NCBI GenBank assembly: GCA_900078375.1
Contig: FLQS01000001.1
Location: forward strand, 54,496-91,227
Reading direction: 5' to 3'
From: an uncultured Mycobacterium sp.
GTDB taxonomy: Bacteria; Actinomycetota; Actinomycetes; Mycobacteriales; Mycobacteriaceae
Length of the DNA stretch: 36,732 nucleotides
Positions 7,949-16,921 of the stretch are shown piece by piece (the first letter of the stretch is position 1; each line of letters begins with the position of its first letter). The notes beneath the pieces were generated by a model. It ran no database searches, was not told the DNA's origin, and saw nothing but the letters and a program-made list of their open reading frames with translations. Both the position numbers and the translations under genes were made by a program.

Positions 7949-8663
7949 TTGGCCGGGGGGATAGGTCTTCGGCCAGGGCCGCGGCTGATTCGTCGATGAT
8001 CGCGCGCATGGCGCGTTCGGCGGTGGCCTCGTCGCGCAGCCGAATCGCCCGCGCCACTTCGTCGTGCAGTTCGATCGCCGTCGGGTTGGGCCGGGTGGGC
8101 ATCATGCCGTGATGGGTCCGCCCGGCGAGCACTTCGGCCACCACGTCGTTGAGCGCCCGGAACATCTCGTTTCCACTGGCCTCCAGCAGCGTGCGGTGAA
8201 AGACCTTGTCCGCCAACAGGTATGATTCCAAATCGCCAGAGCGGCCATGGACCACCATGTCCGATACGGCGGCGGCCATGATGCGGCACTGATGCGGATC
8301 GGCACGGCGCGCGGCCAATGCGGCGGCCGCCGGCTCGAAACCGCGCCGCAACTCTGACAACGACATCAGTTGCGCGGCGCGGTCACCGGCGTCCAACCGC
8401 CAGCGAATCACCCTGGGGTCGAACACATTCCACTTGGCCGACGGCTGGATCGTGATGCCCACCCGCCTGCGGGGAGCGACCATCCGCATGGACTCCAGCA
8501 CCCGGATGGCCTCGCGGGCAACCGAACGGGACACGCCGTGGTCGGCGCTGACGCCGTCGAGGGTCAGCACCTGACCGGGTTGGTAGCGCCCCGAGACGAT
8601 GGATTCGCCGAGCGCGGTGAGCACACTGCTGTGCAGCTCGCTGACCATTGGCTCTGACGTCAC
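7944..8663 (-). CDS. GntR-family (FadR subfamily) regulator of the gluconate genes
   Basis: A 239-residue transcription factor. Residues about 8-75 form a GntR winged helix (LGESIVSGRYQPGQVLTLD...VSRSVAREAIRVLESMRMV). Residues about 90-230 are an all-helical FadR C-terminal (FCD) ligand domain with candidate metal or ligand residues FHRTLL and ELHDEVARAI. It is divergent from gluconokinase and the GntP permease with about 125 bp between, so it most likely represses them and responds to gluconate or 6-phosphogluconate. The first start is GTG 8663; ATG at 8648 is an alternative. Direct repeats and an inverted repeat in the intergenic region are operator candidates. The effector is inferred from context. 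Confidence 0.85.
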   Translation of the reverse strand: MTSEPMVSELHSSVLTALGESIVSGRYQPGQVLTLDGVSADHGVSRSVAREAIRVLESMRMVAPRRRVGITIQPSAKWNVFDPRVIRWRLDAGDRAAQLMSLSELRRGFEPAAAALAARRADPHQCRIMAAAVSDMVVHGRSGDLESYLLADKVFHRTLLEASGNEMFRALNDVVAEVLAGRTHHGMMPTRPNPTAIELHDEVARAIRLRDEATAERAMRAIIDESAAALAEDLSPRPT

Positions 8664-8674
8664 CGATACATCTT

Positions 8675-8692
8675 GTCATAGGCAGGTCATAG
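8675..8692. promoter_or_regulatory. Direct repeat GTCATAG x2 in the gntR/gntK intergenic region
   Basis: GTCATAG occurs at 8675-8681 and 8686-8692, an 11-bp period (one helical turn), just upstream of gntR. Candidate binding site for the GntR regulator or its own promoter factor. Confidence 0.3.
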
Positions 8693-8721
8693 CGATCTTA
8701 AAACTGATTCAACATGCCGAT

Positions 8722-8739
8722 GTCTTGCAAAAGTAAGAC
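8722..8739. promoter_or_regulatory. Candidate GntR operator upstream of gntK
   Basis: GTCTT (8722-8726) and AAGAC (8735-8739) are perfect inverted arms around GCAAAAGT in an AT-rich stretch between the divergent genes. Six of nine pairs of the 18-bp site are symmetric. Its place near the gntK promoter fits a repressor site; the protein that binds is inferred. Confidence 0.4.
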
Positions 8740-8787
8740 TATTAATGAATGCTGTGTGGCATGGCCCACAGCAGGGTAGACGCAGGC

Positions 8788-9282
8788 ATGGCCTCGCCCA
8801 TCGTCGTCATGGGAGTATCCGGCTCCGGGAAGTCGACCGTCGGCGCTGCGCTGGCCCAGCGGTTGCGGGTGCCCTTCGCCGATGCCGACGACTTCCACCC
8901 GCCGGCCAATATCGCCAAGATGAGTGCCGGGCACGCCCTGGACGATGACGACCGCTACCCGTGGCTGGAGACCATCGGCGAGTGGCTCGCCGACCACCGC
9001 GACGGTGGTGTGATGAGCTGTTCGGCTCTCAAACGCATCTATCGCGACCAACTGCGGCGGCACTGCGCCGACATCAGGTTCCTTCACCTGAGGGGAACCG
9101 AGGACGTCATCGCTCGCCGGCAGGCAAGCAGGCCCGGACATTTCATGCCCGCGGCATTGCTCACCTCGCAGTTCGAAACCCTCGAACCTCTCGATACCGA
9201 CGAACACGGAATCAGCATCGACGTCGACCAGAGCATTGATTCGATCGTCGACACCTACGTAACCCTTGTTGAAGGAGCATGA
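8788..9282 (+). CDS. gntK: Gluconokinase
   Basis: A 164-residue P-loop kinase that phosphorylates D-gluconate with ATP to 6-phosphogluconate, feeding the pentose phosphate pathway in the cytoplasm. The Walker A motif GVSGSGKST lies near the N-terminus. DADDFHPPANIAKMSAGHALDDDDRYPWL is the hallmark gluconate-binding block, CSALKRIYRDQLR follows, and HLRG and SRPGHFMP mark the lid region. Its length matches the short GntK family. The open frame starts at 8749 with further ATGs at 8749 and 8761, but the ATG at 8788 gives MASPIVVMGVSGSGKST, the usual family start, so it is preferred. The stop overlaps the permease start (ATGA at 9279-9282), so the two genes are coupled. Confidence 0.9.
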   Translation: MASPIVVMGVSGSGKSTVGAALAQRLRVPFADADDFHPPANIAKMSAGHALDDDDRYPWLETIGEWLADHRDGGVMSCSALKRIYRDQLRRHCADIRFLHLRGTEDVIARRQASRPGHFMPAALLTSQFETLEPLDTDEHGISIDVDQSIDSIVDTYVTLVEGA

Positions 9283-10715
9283 CGCCGATGAATCTGCACG
9301 CCACCCTCCTGGCCGAAGCGCCCAAGTTAGCGACGCCGGTAGCGTCCGGATGGCAGCTGATCCTGGCCTTCATGGCCGGTATCGCGGTGATCGTCGTCCT
9401 GATCACGGTGCTTCACCTACATCCATTCCTGGCGTTGATCTTTGGTGCGTTGACCGTCGGTATCGTCGCCGGCGAGAACCTGGAGAAGGTGCTGAAATCG
9501 TTCTCCGACGGGTTCGGCTCCACCGCCGCCGGGGTCGGCATCCTGATCGCCCTTGGTGCGATGTTCGCCAAGCTCCTCGCCGATTCGGGTGGCGCCGACG
9601 AGATCGTCGACACCATCGTCGGGCACGCCTCACCGCGGGCTCTGCCATGGGCGATGGCCCTGGTGGGTGCCATCATCGGCCTCCCGATGTTCTTCGAGAT
9701 CGGCCTTGTTCTGCTGATGCCGGTCATCTATCTGGTCTCGCGACGCTCCCAGCTCTCGCTGATCACCGTCGGAATCCCGGCACTGGCAGGGCTTTCCGCC
9801 ATGCACGGTTTCGTGCCGCCGCACCCTGGTCCGCTGACCGCGATCAGTCTGTTGCACGCCGACCTGGGCCTGACCCTGGCTCTGGGTGTGGCGGTCGCGA
9901 TTCCGACGATCGTCGTCGCCGGGCCGTTGTTCGGGAAGCTGGCCGGGCGTTGGGTCGTCGTGGAGGCGCCCGACACGTTCGGGTCCGGGTCGGCCGCGTT
10001 GGGGCCCGAAGGCGAAGTGCTTCCCGATCAGAATCGCGGCGCCCGCCGGCCGTCGTTCCGCGTGACGTTGTTCAGCGTGCTGCTGCCCGTCGTGCTGATG
10101 CTCGGCAAAGCGCTCGTCGACATTTTCATCGACGACGAGAACCAATGGTTCCGAGTCACTTTCGACGTTCTTGGCACACCGTTGTTGGCTCTGCTGATCG
10201 CGGTTATCGTCGGCATCTTCACCCTGGGCGGCGGTTCTGGGATGTCCCGCACCCAGGTGATGAAATGCGTGGAGTCGGGCCTGCCACCGGTGGCAGGCAT
10301 CATCCTGATCGTCGCCGCGGGCGGCGGCTTCAAACAGGTGCTCGTCGACAGCGGCATCGGCACACTGTTGGCCGAGTGGGCCAAGGGCGCCAACATCTCG
10401 GTGATCGTGCTGGCCTGGGTGCTGGCCGTGCTCATCCGGCTGGCGACCGGTTCCGCGACGGTGGCCACCATCACCGCCTCGGCACTGGTGCTCGGATTGG
10501 TGGATGGCCTCAGCAGCGGCCAGTTGTCGCTGGTCGTGCTTGCCGTCGGGGCCGGTTCGCTGTTCTTCTCCCATGTCAACGACGCCGGATTCTGGTTGGT
10601 CAACCAATATTTCCGGATCAGCGTGGGTCAGACCATCAAGACCTGGTCACTGATGGAGACGGTTTTGTCGGTGACAGGTCTGGCCGTCGTTCTGTTGCTC
10701 AGTCTGGTGATCTGA
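9279..10715 (+). CDS. GntP-family gluconate:proton symporter
   Basis: A 478-residue membrane transporter importing gluconate with protons, supplying the kinase encoded just upstream. It has 12 or more hydrophobic segments and GntP signatures: FGSTAAGVGILIALGAMFAKLLADSGGAD, GLPMFFEIGLVLLMPV, SAMHGFVPPHPGPL and SHVNDAGFWLVNQYF. Its start ATG overlaps the gluconokinase stop by 4 bp; a second ATG at 9288 is possible. Gluconate is assigned from the kinase neighbour, because GntP proteins also carry other sugar acids. The stop codon lies in a hairpin shared with the convergent RDD gene. A 576-codon open frame on the same strand is a GC-rich shadow. Confidence 0.9.
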   Translation: MTPMNLHATLLAEAPKLATPVASGWQLILAFMAGIAVIVVLITVLHLHPFLALIFGALTVGIVAGENLEKVLKSFSDGFGSTAAGVGILIALGAMFAKLLADSGGADEIVDTIVGHASPRALPWAMALVGAIIGLPMFFEIGLVLLMPVIYLVSRRSQLSLITVGIPALAGLSAMHGFVPPHPGPLTAISLLHADLGLTLALGVAVAIPTIVVAGPLFGKLAGRWVVVEAPDTFGSGSAALGPEGEVLPDQNRGARRPSFRVTLFSVLLPVVLMLGKALVDIFIDDENQWFRVTFDVLGTPLLALLIAVIVGIFTLGGGSGMSRTQVMKCVESGLPPVAGIILIVAAGGGFKQVLVDSGIGTLLAEWAKGANISVIVLAWVLAVLIRLATGSATVATITASALVLGLVDGLSSGQLSLVVLAVGAGSLFFSHVNDAGFWLVNQYFRISVGQTIKTWSLMETVLSVTGLAVVLLLSLVI

Positions 10716-10729
10716 GCCTAGGTGCTCAG
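10712..10729. terminator. Bidirectional hairpin over two convergent stop codons
   Basis: CTGAGC (10712-10717) and GCTCAG (10724-10729) form a perfect 6-bp stem around CTAGGT. The left arm contains the gntP TGA (10713-10715) and the right arm the TGA of the RDD gene (10726-10728, minus strand). There is no U-tract, as is usual in mycobacteria. Confidence 0.45.
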
Positions 10730-11385
10730 CCTTGGACGACCTGTGTGCCCCCGGCCAGTTCGTCGTGCTTGCCCTGTCTGGTCGGGCTGTTGTTGATCGT
10801 CACGCCGATGATGACGCAGGCGATCAAGTGGAGTAACCAGCCCACCCACGGGATGACCGAAAGCAGCATGAAGGAGTTACGGATGGCCGACTGCTGGGCG
10901 GTCGGTTTCGCTGCGCCGCCCGGTCCGTGGACCTGGAGTCCAAGTAGCTTCTTGGCCGGCGTCCAGCCCTGGGAGACTTCGAAGCCGACGAAGTAGGCGA
11001 AGGGCACCAGGCCCGAAACCACGCCCGCGAGAATGCCGTAACTGTCGCTGGCATAGAACGACAGCGAGATCAAAAAGACCACGATGCCGGTGAGAATCCA
11101 GTCGATCACGCGGGCGCCCAGGCGAATCCACACTCCGCCCGGCTGGCCGACGCCGCCCGGTACCGGCGGCGGATAGCCGCCGTACCCTGGCTGGCCGTAC
11201 GGCGGCGGCGGGGGATAACCAGGCACACCCGGTGGTGGCGGGGGGTAAGCGCCGGCCGGACCCGGTGGTGGTGGAGGCGGCGGGTAGCTGCCCGGCGGCG
11301 GCGGATAGCCGGGAGGACCCGGCGGCGGAGGGGGATTGCCTCCGGGCGGACCGTACGCGTTTGGGTCGTAGTCACCCGTGGTCAT
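10726..11385 (-). CDS. RDD-family membrane protein with proline-rich N-terminus
   Basis: A 219-residue protein. Residues 1 to about 80 are almost only Pro, Gly and Tyr (runs such as NPPPPPGPPGYPPPPGSY), a disordered cytoplasmic tail. An RDD domain begins at GGVWIRLGARVIDWILTGIVVFLISL, where R-x4-D replaces the classical R-D-D spacing. Three membrane segments follow (about residues 90-110, 118-135 and 175-195), and WTPAKKLLGLQV is typical of the family. Mycobacteria have several such proteins, for example the proline-rich antigen Pra; I cannot say which it matches. The ATG at 11385 has a strong Shine-Dalgarno, GGGAGGAG, 7 nt upstream. Function unknown; RDD proteins have been linked to ion transport. 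Confidence 0.82.
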   Translation of the reverse strand: MTTGDYDPNAYGPPGGNPPPPPGPPGYPPPPGSYPPPPPPPGPAGAYPPPPPGVPGYPPPPPYGQPGYGGYPPPVPGGVGQPGGVWIRLGARVIDWILTGIVVFLISLSFYASDSYGILAGVVSGLVPFAYFVGFEVSQGWTPAKKLLGLQVHGPGGAAKPTAQQSAIRNSFMLLSVIPWVGWLLHLIACVIIGVTINNSPTRQGKHDELAGGTQVVQG

Positions 11386-11473
11386 TGATCGCTCCTCCCG
11401 CCGACGTCAGTCCGGCCCAATCTACCTGGTGGCCGGACCGGGCAGCGGCTTCACCGCGGCGCGATCCGAAAGG

Positions 11474-12292
11474 TCAGTGCTTGGCTAACTTCCTGGCCTG
11501 TTTTGTGGCTTGCTTGTTGGCCTTCTTGGCGCGGGCGCGCGTGATTTCGGCGAATTCGCCACCTTGATCCCTGGCCACGTCGGCGAATTCGGCGCCACGC
11601 TCACGGGCCACCTCGGCCAGCTCGGCCCCGCGTTCGCGGGCGATCTCGGCGAATTCAGCCCCGCGTTTGCGGGCGGTCTCCAGTAGCGGGGCGGTGCGCT
11701 CACCGGCGGCCACTGCTAGTTCGCGCCCGCGTTCTGCGCCGACCTGCAGACCGTGACCGACCTTCGGGCCGACCTTGTCCAGCAGCTCGCTGTCCAACAG
11801 ACCGTGGCTCGATCCTGGCAATCCGGCCGAGACAGCCTCGCTGACCTTGCGTGCTGCGCGGCGGCCACGCCAGCCCAACGACGGTTTGCCCGCGGTGTCG
11901 GCCGAGGCGATGATCAGGCCGCCGAGCAGGCTGAGATCGGTCAGGAACCCGCGGCGCTTCTCGGCCTTGAGTTGTTGGTCGGGCTCGTCCCAGAACATGT
12001 GCGCGCCGAGGTTCGCCGGAATCACTGTGGCCGCCAACGCCGCCGAGGCCAGCCGGGGCAGTCGTCCGGACGCCAGCAGCAACCCGCCGCCGATCTGGAC
12101 GGCCGCGGTGATCCTCGCGAGTGTCTCGGGGTCGCTGGGGACACCCGAGCCGATCGGGTCGGGCAGCTTCTGCAAACCTTCGAGAGCCGGCCGGGCGGCT
12201 TCGGCGGCCGGTTTCGGGCTCTTCAGCGCTTCGAATCCTTGGCCGATGAACACCGCCGCCAGCATGGGCCGGGCAACTCTGCGAATCAACAT
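11474..12292 (-). CDS. DoxX-family membrane protein with 11-residue repeat tail
   Basis: A 272-residue protein. The N-terminal half is a DoxX-like four-helix membrane domain (RRVARPMLAAVFIGQGFEALKSP, ITAAVQIGGGLLLASG, LASAALAATVIPANLGAHMFW, GFLTDLSLLGGLIIASAD). The C-terminal half is hydrophilic and carries six consecutive 11-residue units, best preserved in ARKRGAEFAEI, ARERGAELAEV, ARERGAEFADV and ARDQGGEFAEI, then a Lys-rich end (KKANKQATKQARKLAKH). An 11-residue period gives a long amphipathic or right-handed coiled helix that could lie on a membrane or bind polyanions. The frame begins at TTG 12325, but the ATG at 12292 gives the family-like start MLIRRVARPML. DoxX proteins have been tied to redox and thiol stress; the tail's role is unknown. 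Confidence 0.8.
   Translation of the reverse strand: MLIRRVARPMLAAVFIGQGFEALKSPKPAAEAARPALEGLQKLPDPIGSGVPSDPETLARITAAVQIGGGLLLASGRLPRLASAALAATVIPANLGAHMFWDEPDQQLKAEKRRGFLTDLSLLGGLIIASADTAGKPSLGWRGRRAARKVSEAVSAGLPGSSHGLLDSELLDKVGPKVGHGLQVGAERGRELAVAAGERTAPLLETARKRGAEFAEIARERGAELAEVARERGAEFADVARDQGGEFAEITRARAKKANKQATKQARKLAKH
11543..11740 (-). repeat. 33-bp tandem repeat coding for undecad helix
   Basis: Six in-frame 33-bp units encode 11-residue repeats (consensus ARERGAEFAEV). The three to four units nearest the C-terminus are close to identical in protein and clearly similar in DNA, while the first two are diverged (GAERGRELAVA, AGERTAPLLET). Confidence 0.8.
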
Positions 12293-12349
12293 GGCGGCGG
12301 GGTTCCCTACTGACCACCGTGTCAAACCCCGGGGCCGCCGATTGCAACG

Positions 12350-12922
12350 TCAGGTCAGCAGCAGGCGCGCTGAGGCCTCGAGCCTGGCCGCGATCTCGGT
12401 GTAGGAGGCGTACCCCATTCCCGCCCGCACCAGCGCTCCCGCGTACAGCTGTTCCAGAGACTCGACGATATCCGAATCGCATTGCGTGCCAAGGGCAGAG
12501 GTCAGTCGCTGATGGATTTCGCGGCCGATTCGGAAGCGTAGGTGCTCGACGTCGGGGTCCTTGCCCAGCAGCGCGGTCGTCACGGCGCCCGCGAGTTCCG
12601 GTTCGTCGGCGACCAGGAGTGCGATGTGCCGGAGCACACCCACCACGCGCTCGATCGGGTCGGGGGAATCGTCGGGTGGCACCGGTGTCGAGGCCAGCCG
12701 TCGCCAGAACACCTCGGCGACCAGATGTTCCTTGGACGAGAAATAGGTGTAGGCGGTGGCAGCGCCGACACCGGCTTCGGCAGCCACCATCCGGATCGTC
12801 AGACCGGAGAATCCTTCTCGGCTCAACACGTCGACCGCGGCGCGACCCAACCGGTCGACCGTAGCGGCCTGTTTCGCTGTCAACCGGCGTCGCGTCGATT
12901 CCCGAGCTACCGGATCAGACAC
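12350..12922 (-). CDS. TetR-family transcriptional regulator
   Basis: A 190-residue regulator. The N-terminal helix-turn-helix is DRLGRAAVDVLSREGFSGLTIRMVAAEAGVGAATAYTYFSSKEHLVAEVFWRRL (about residues 24-77), the TetR hallmark. The rest is a helical ligand domain with no recognisable effector. The start is GTG at 12922; no Shine-Dalgarno is seen. Minus-strand TAGCGT (12936-12931) could be a -10 box giving a nearly leaderless message. A 17-bp sequence covering this start region is repeated at the promoter of the metallo-hydrolase gene at 16922, which suggests that the protein represses both itself and that gene. It is divergent from the methyltransferase at 13005, with 82 bp between. Confidence 0.86.
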   Translation of the reverse strand: MSDPVARESTRRRLTAKQAATVDRLGRAAVDVLSREGFSGLTIRMVAAEAGVGAATAYTYFSSKEHLVAEVFWRRLASTPVPPDDSPDPIERVVGVLRHIALLVADEPELAGAVTTALLGKDPDVEHLRFRIGREIHQRLTSALGTQCDSDIVESLEQLYAGALVRAGMGYASYTEIAARLEASARLLLT

Positions 12923-12932
12923 ATGTCCGGAC
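12916..12932 (-). promoter_or_regulatory. Candidate operator of the TetR regulator (copy A)
   Basis: Read on the minus strand it is GTCCGGACATGTGTCTG. The sequence at 16828-16844 on the plus strand matches 16 of 17 positions. It overlaps the 3' part of the putative -10 box and the GTG start, as expected for autorepression. Confidence 0.55.
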
Positions 12933-12992
12933 GCTACTACAACCCACCAGCAGCAACAAGGTGCGCGCTGGCCATGGACCGTCCTGACGGGT

Positions 12993-14734
<1,742 letters not shown>

Positions 14735-14751
<17 letters not shown>

Positions 14752-15466
14752 TCGTGATCGGCTTCTCGAAGTAGAGGGCGACACTCTTGCCGACCAGCGG
14801 ATTGAGCGCGGCTTCGGCCACCCTGGTCAGAGCTGGCCGGGACATCATGTCCCACACCAGTAGTTGGTGATATGCCTTGACTGCCGGATGGTCCGGTTTC
14901 TCCACGCCGACAGCGCATTTGAGCCACCAGAAGGGGGAATGCAACGCATGGGCGTGATGCATGTGGGTGAAGGTGAGCCCGCCGCTGACCAGCTTGGCCC
15001 GCAACTGGTCGGCCTTGTAGATGCGGATGTGGCCACCCTCGTTGGCGTGGTATTCGTCCGACAGCAGCCAGCAGATCCGTTCGGGCAGCCAGCGCGGCAC
15101 GGTCACCGCCAGCTTGCCGCCCGGCTTGACGACCCGGATCAGTTCGGCGATCGCCGCATCGTCGGAAGGGATGTGCTCGAGGATCTCCGAGGCGATCACG
15201 CAGTCGAAGCTCGCATCCGGGTAGGGCAGTGCCAGCGCATCACCGACGACGACCTGCGCCTTGGCCGATTCGGGCGCCTCGCCGGCCTCGCCCATCGCTT
15301 GCAGCAGGGTGTCGACGTCGGCCAGTCCGGCGGCGTCCTGGTCGAAGGCGATGACGTCGGCGCCGCGCCGGTACGCCTCGAAGCTGTGTCGTCCGGCGCC
15401 GCACCCGACGTCGATGACCTTGGTTCCCGGTCCGACGGCGAGCCGGTCGTAGTCGACGGTCAGCAT
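14735..15466 (-). CDS. Class I SAM-dependent methyltransferase (Methyltransf_11-like)
   Basis: A 243-residue cytoplasmic methyltransferase. Motif I is KVIDVGCGAGRHSFEA (Asp19, Gly21, Gly23, Gly25). The acidic end of strand 2 is VIAFDQD. VVGDALALPYPDASFDCVIASEILEHIPSDDAAIAELIRVVKPGGKLAVTVP holds motifs II and III of the UbiE type. The open frame extends to 15691 but is then basic and lacks family character. The ATG at 15466 lies one base after the glycosyltransferase stop, which makes it the natural start and indicates coupling. The C-terminal 17 bp overlap the next gene. It probably methylates the product of the adjacent glycosyltransferase or its acceptor; the substrate is unknown. Confidence 0.88.
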
Positions 15467-16731
15467 GGCTCGTCCACCGCCTCGACGGCGTCGGTGATGC
15501 GGCCGGTTCGTGCGATGGCCTGCTGGTAGACGCGCACCGTCTGCGCGGCTACCGATTCCCAGCTGAACACGTCCAGCGCACGCCGCCGGCCCGCGGTGCC
15601 GAGCCATTGTCGGCGCTCCGGAGACTCCAGCTGCCTGCCCAGTGCTGCGATCAGCTCGTTGACGTTGCCCGGTGTCACCAGATCGGCGCATTCACCGTCG
15701 GCGCCCAGCACCTCGGGCAGCGCCCCGGCCCGGCTGGCGACGATGGGCGTGCCGCTGGCCATGGCTTCCACCGCGGGCAGTGAGAAACCCTCGTAAAGCG
15801 AGGGGATACAAGCGATCTCGGCCGAGGCGAACAGCCGTGCCAGGTCTTCGTCGGACAAGCCGCTGGTGGTGTGCACGATGTCACTGATACCCAGTTCGGC
15901 GATCAGCTTCTCGGTCGCTCCATTTGGCTCGAGCTTGGCCACCAGCTGAAGCTCCAGGTCGTGCTCGGCGCGCAACCTGGCCACGGCGTGCAGCAGGTGC
16001 CCGATTCCCTTGAGTGGGCGGTCGGCGCTGGAAATCGCGATGATGCGGCCGGGGACGCGCGGCTGATCCGACGGCTTGAACAGGTCGGTGTCCACCCCGA
16101 GCGGCACGACGCGAAGCTGCTGCGGGCTGACCCCGAAGTCCTCGGCGATGTCGGTGGCCGACGACGACGACACCGTCAGCAGGTCCGGAATGTTCCTGGC
16201 AACCTTCTTCTGCATCTGTGCAAAGCCATACCACCTGTGCACCAACGGCTTTCGCCACCACTGGGCGGCGGCCAGATCGAGCACACGGTCGCGGGTGATC
16301 GGGTGGTGAACGGTGGCCACCACGGGAAGGCCCATGTCGGCGATCCGCAGCAGGCCGGTGCCAAGGCATTGGTTGTCGTGCACGACGTCGAACTCGTCGA
16401 GGCGGGCGGCGAGCAGCCGGGCGGCCCGGAGGCTGAATGTGCGCGGCTCGGGGAAGCCCGACGTCCACATGGTGGCAAGCTCGAGCGCATCGATGCGGTC
16501 CCGGATCTCACTCGGGCGCGGCACCCGGAACGGGTCGGGTTCGCGGTAGAGGTCAAGGCTGGGAACTTCGGTCAACCGGACCCGCGGATCAAGGATCTCC
16601 GGGTAGGGCTGGCCGGAGAAAACCTCGACGTCATGGCCCAGTTCCACCAGCCCGCGACTCAAGTGCCGAACGTAGACGCCCTGCCCGCCACAGTGGGTTT
16701 TGCTGCGGTAGGACAGCAACGCAATCCGCAT
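15460..16731 (-). CDS. GT4-family glycosyltransferase
   Basis: A 423-residue retaining glycosyltransferase of GT-B fold that transfers a sugar from a nucleotide-sugar donor, probably at the cytoplasmic face of the membrane. The N-terminal acceptor domain begins MRIALLSYRSKTHCGGQGVYVRHL with the usual Gly-rich loop. The middle VHHPITRDR and the C-terminal donor site follow: SSADRPLKGIGHLLHAV, ACIPSLYEGFSLPAVEAMASGTPIVAS with the two Glu of the EX7E motif, and ALPEVLG. A GTG at 16737 is in frame, but the Shine-Dalgarno AGGAG lies 7 nt before the ATG at 16731, so that start is chosen. It heads a three-gene operon with a methyltransferase and a barrel protein. Donor and acceptor are unknown. Confidence 0.9.
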   Translation of the reverse strand: MRIALLSYRSKTHCGGQGVYVRHLSRGLVELGHDVEVFSGQPYPEILDPRVRLTEVPSLDLYREPDPFRVPRPSEIRDRIDALELATMWTSGFPEPRTFSLRAARLLAARLDEFDVVHDNQCLGTGLLRIADMGLPVVATVHHPITRDRVLDLAAAQWWRKPLVHRWYGFAQMQKKVARNIPDLLTVSSSSATDIAEDFGVSPQQLRVVPLGVDTDLFKPSDQPRVPGRIIAISSADRPLKGIGHLLHAVARLRAEHDLELQLVAKLEPNGATEKLIAELGISDIVHTTSGLSDEDLARLFASAEIACIPSLYEGFSLPAVEAMASGTPIVASRAGALPEVLGADGECADLVTPGNVNELIAALGRQLESPERRQWLGTAGRRRALDVFSWESVAAQTVRVYQQAIARTGRITDAVEAVDEPC

Positions 16732-16826
16732 CTTCACACTCCTGCAAGGTCCATGACCGACACGGCCGAGTCACTCACCGGGCTCGCATATGTCATCGTG
16801 AAAAAAACCGGACACGGTCGGCGAGC

Positions 16827-16847
16827 TGTCTGGACATGTGTCTGGAC
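16827..16847 (+). promoter_or_regulatory. Candidate TetR operator (copy B): TGTCTGGAC direct repeat
   Basis: TGTCTGGAC occurs at 16827-16835 and again at 16839-16847, a 12-bp period. The span ends directly before a perfect TATAAT box, so a protein here would block RNA polymerase. Bases 16828-16844 match the sequence over the TetR start (12916-12932) at 16 of 17 positions. Confidence 0.55.
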
Positions 16848-16853
16848 TATAAT
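16848..16853 (+). promoter_or_regulatory. Consensus -10 box TATAAT
   Basis: An exact TATAAT in an AT-rich patch (TATAATTCGCTTAG) upstream of the metallo-hydrolase gene. Transcription would start near 16860, giving a leader of about 60 nt. No good -35 is seen. Confidence 0.6.
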
Positions 16854-16901
16854 TCGCTTAGCTACATACTGCAACGTAAGTGCCCGGTACCCACCCTATG
16901 T

Positions 16902-16919
16902 CAGGACTAGTTTGTCCTG
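16902..16919. promoter_or_regulatory. Inverted repeat in the leader of the metallo-hydrolase gene
   Basis: CAGGAC (16902-16907) and GTCCTG (16914-16919) are perfect 6-bp arms around TAGTTT, ending 2 nt before the ATG at 16922. It could be a second operator or a small hairpin that hides the ribosome-binding region. Confidence 0.4.
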
Positions 16920-16921
16920 TT

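Noticed and set aside
9266..10996. 576-codon plus-strand open frame
   Set aside because: It is out of frame with gntP, Arg/Gly/His-rich without motifs, and runs past the gntP stop into the RDD gene.
16801..16807. Run of seven A as a terminator tract for the glycosyltransferase strand
   Set aside because: It lies upstream of that gene, not after it, and no strong stem precedes it; probably just part of the AT-rich promoter area.
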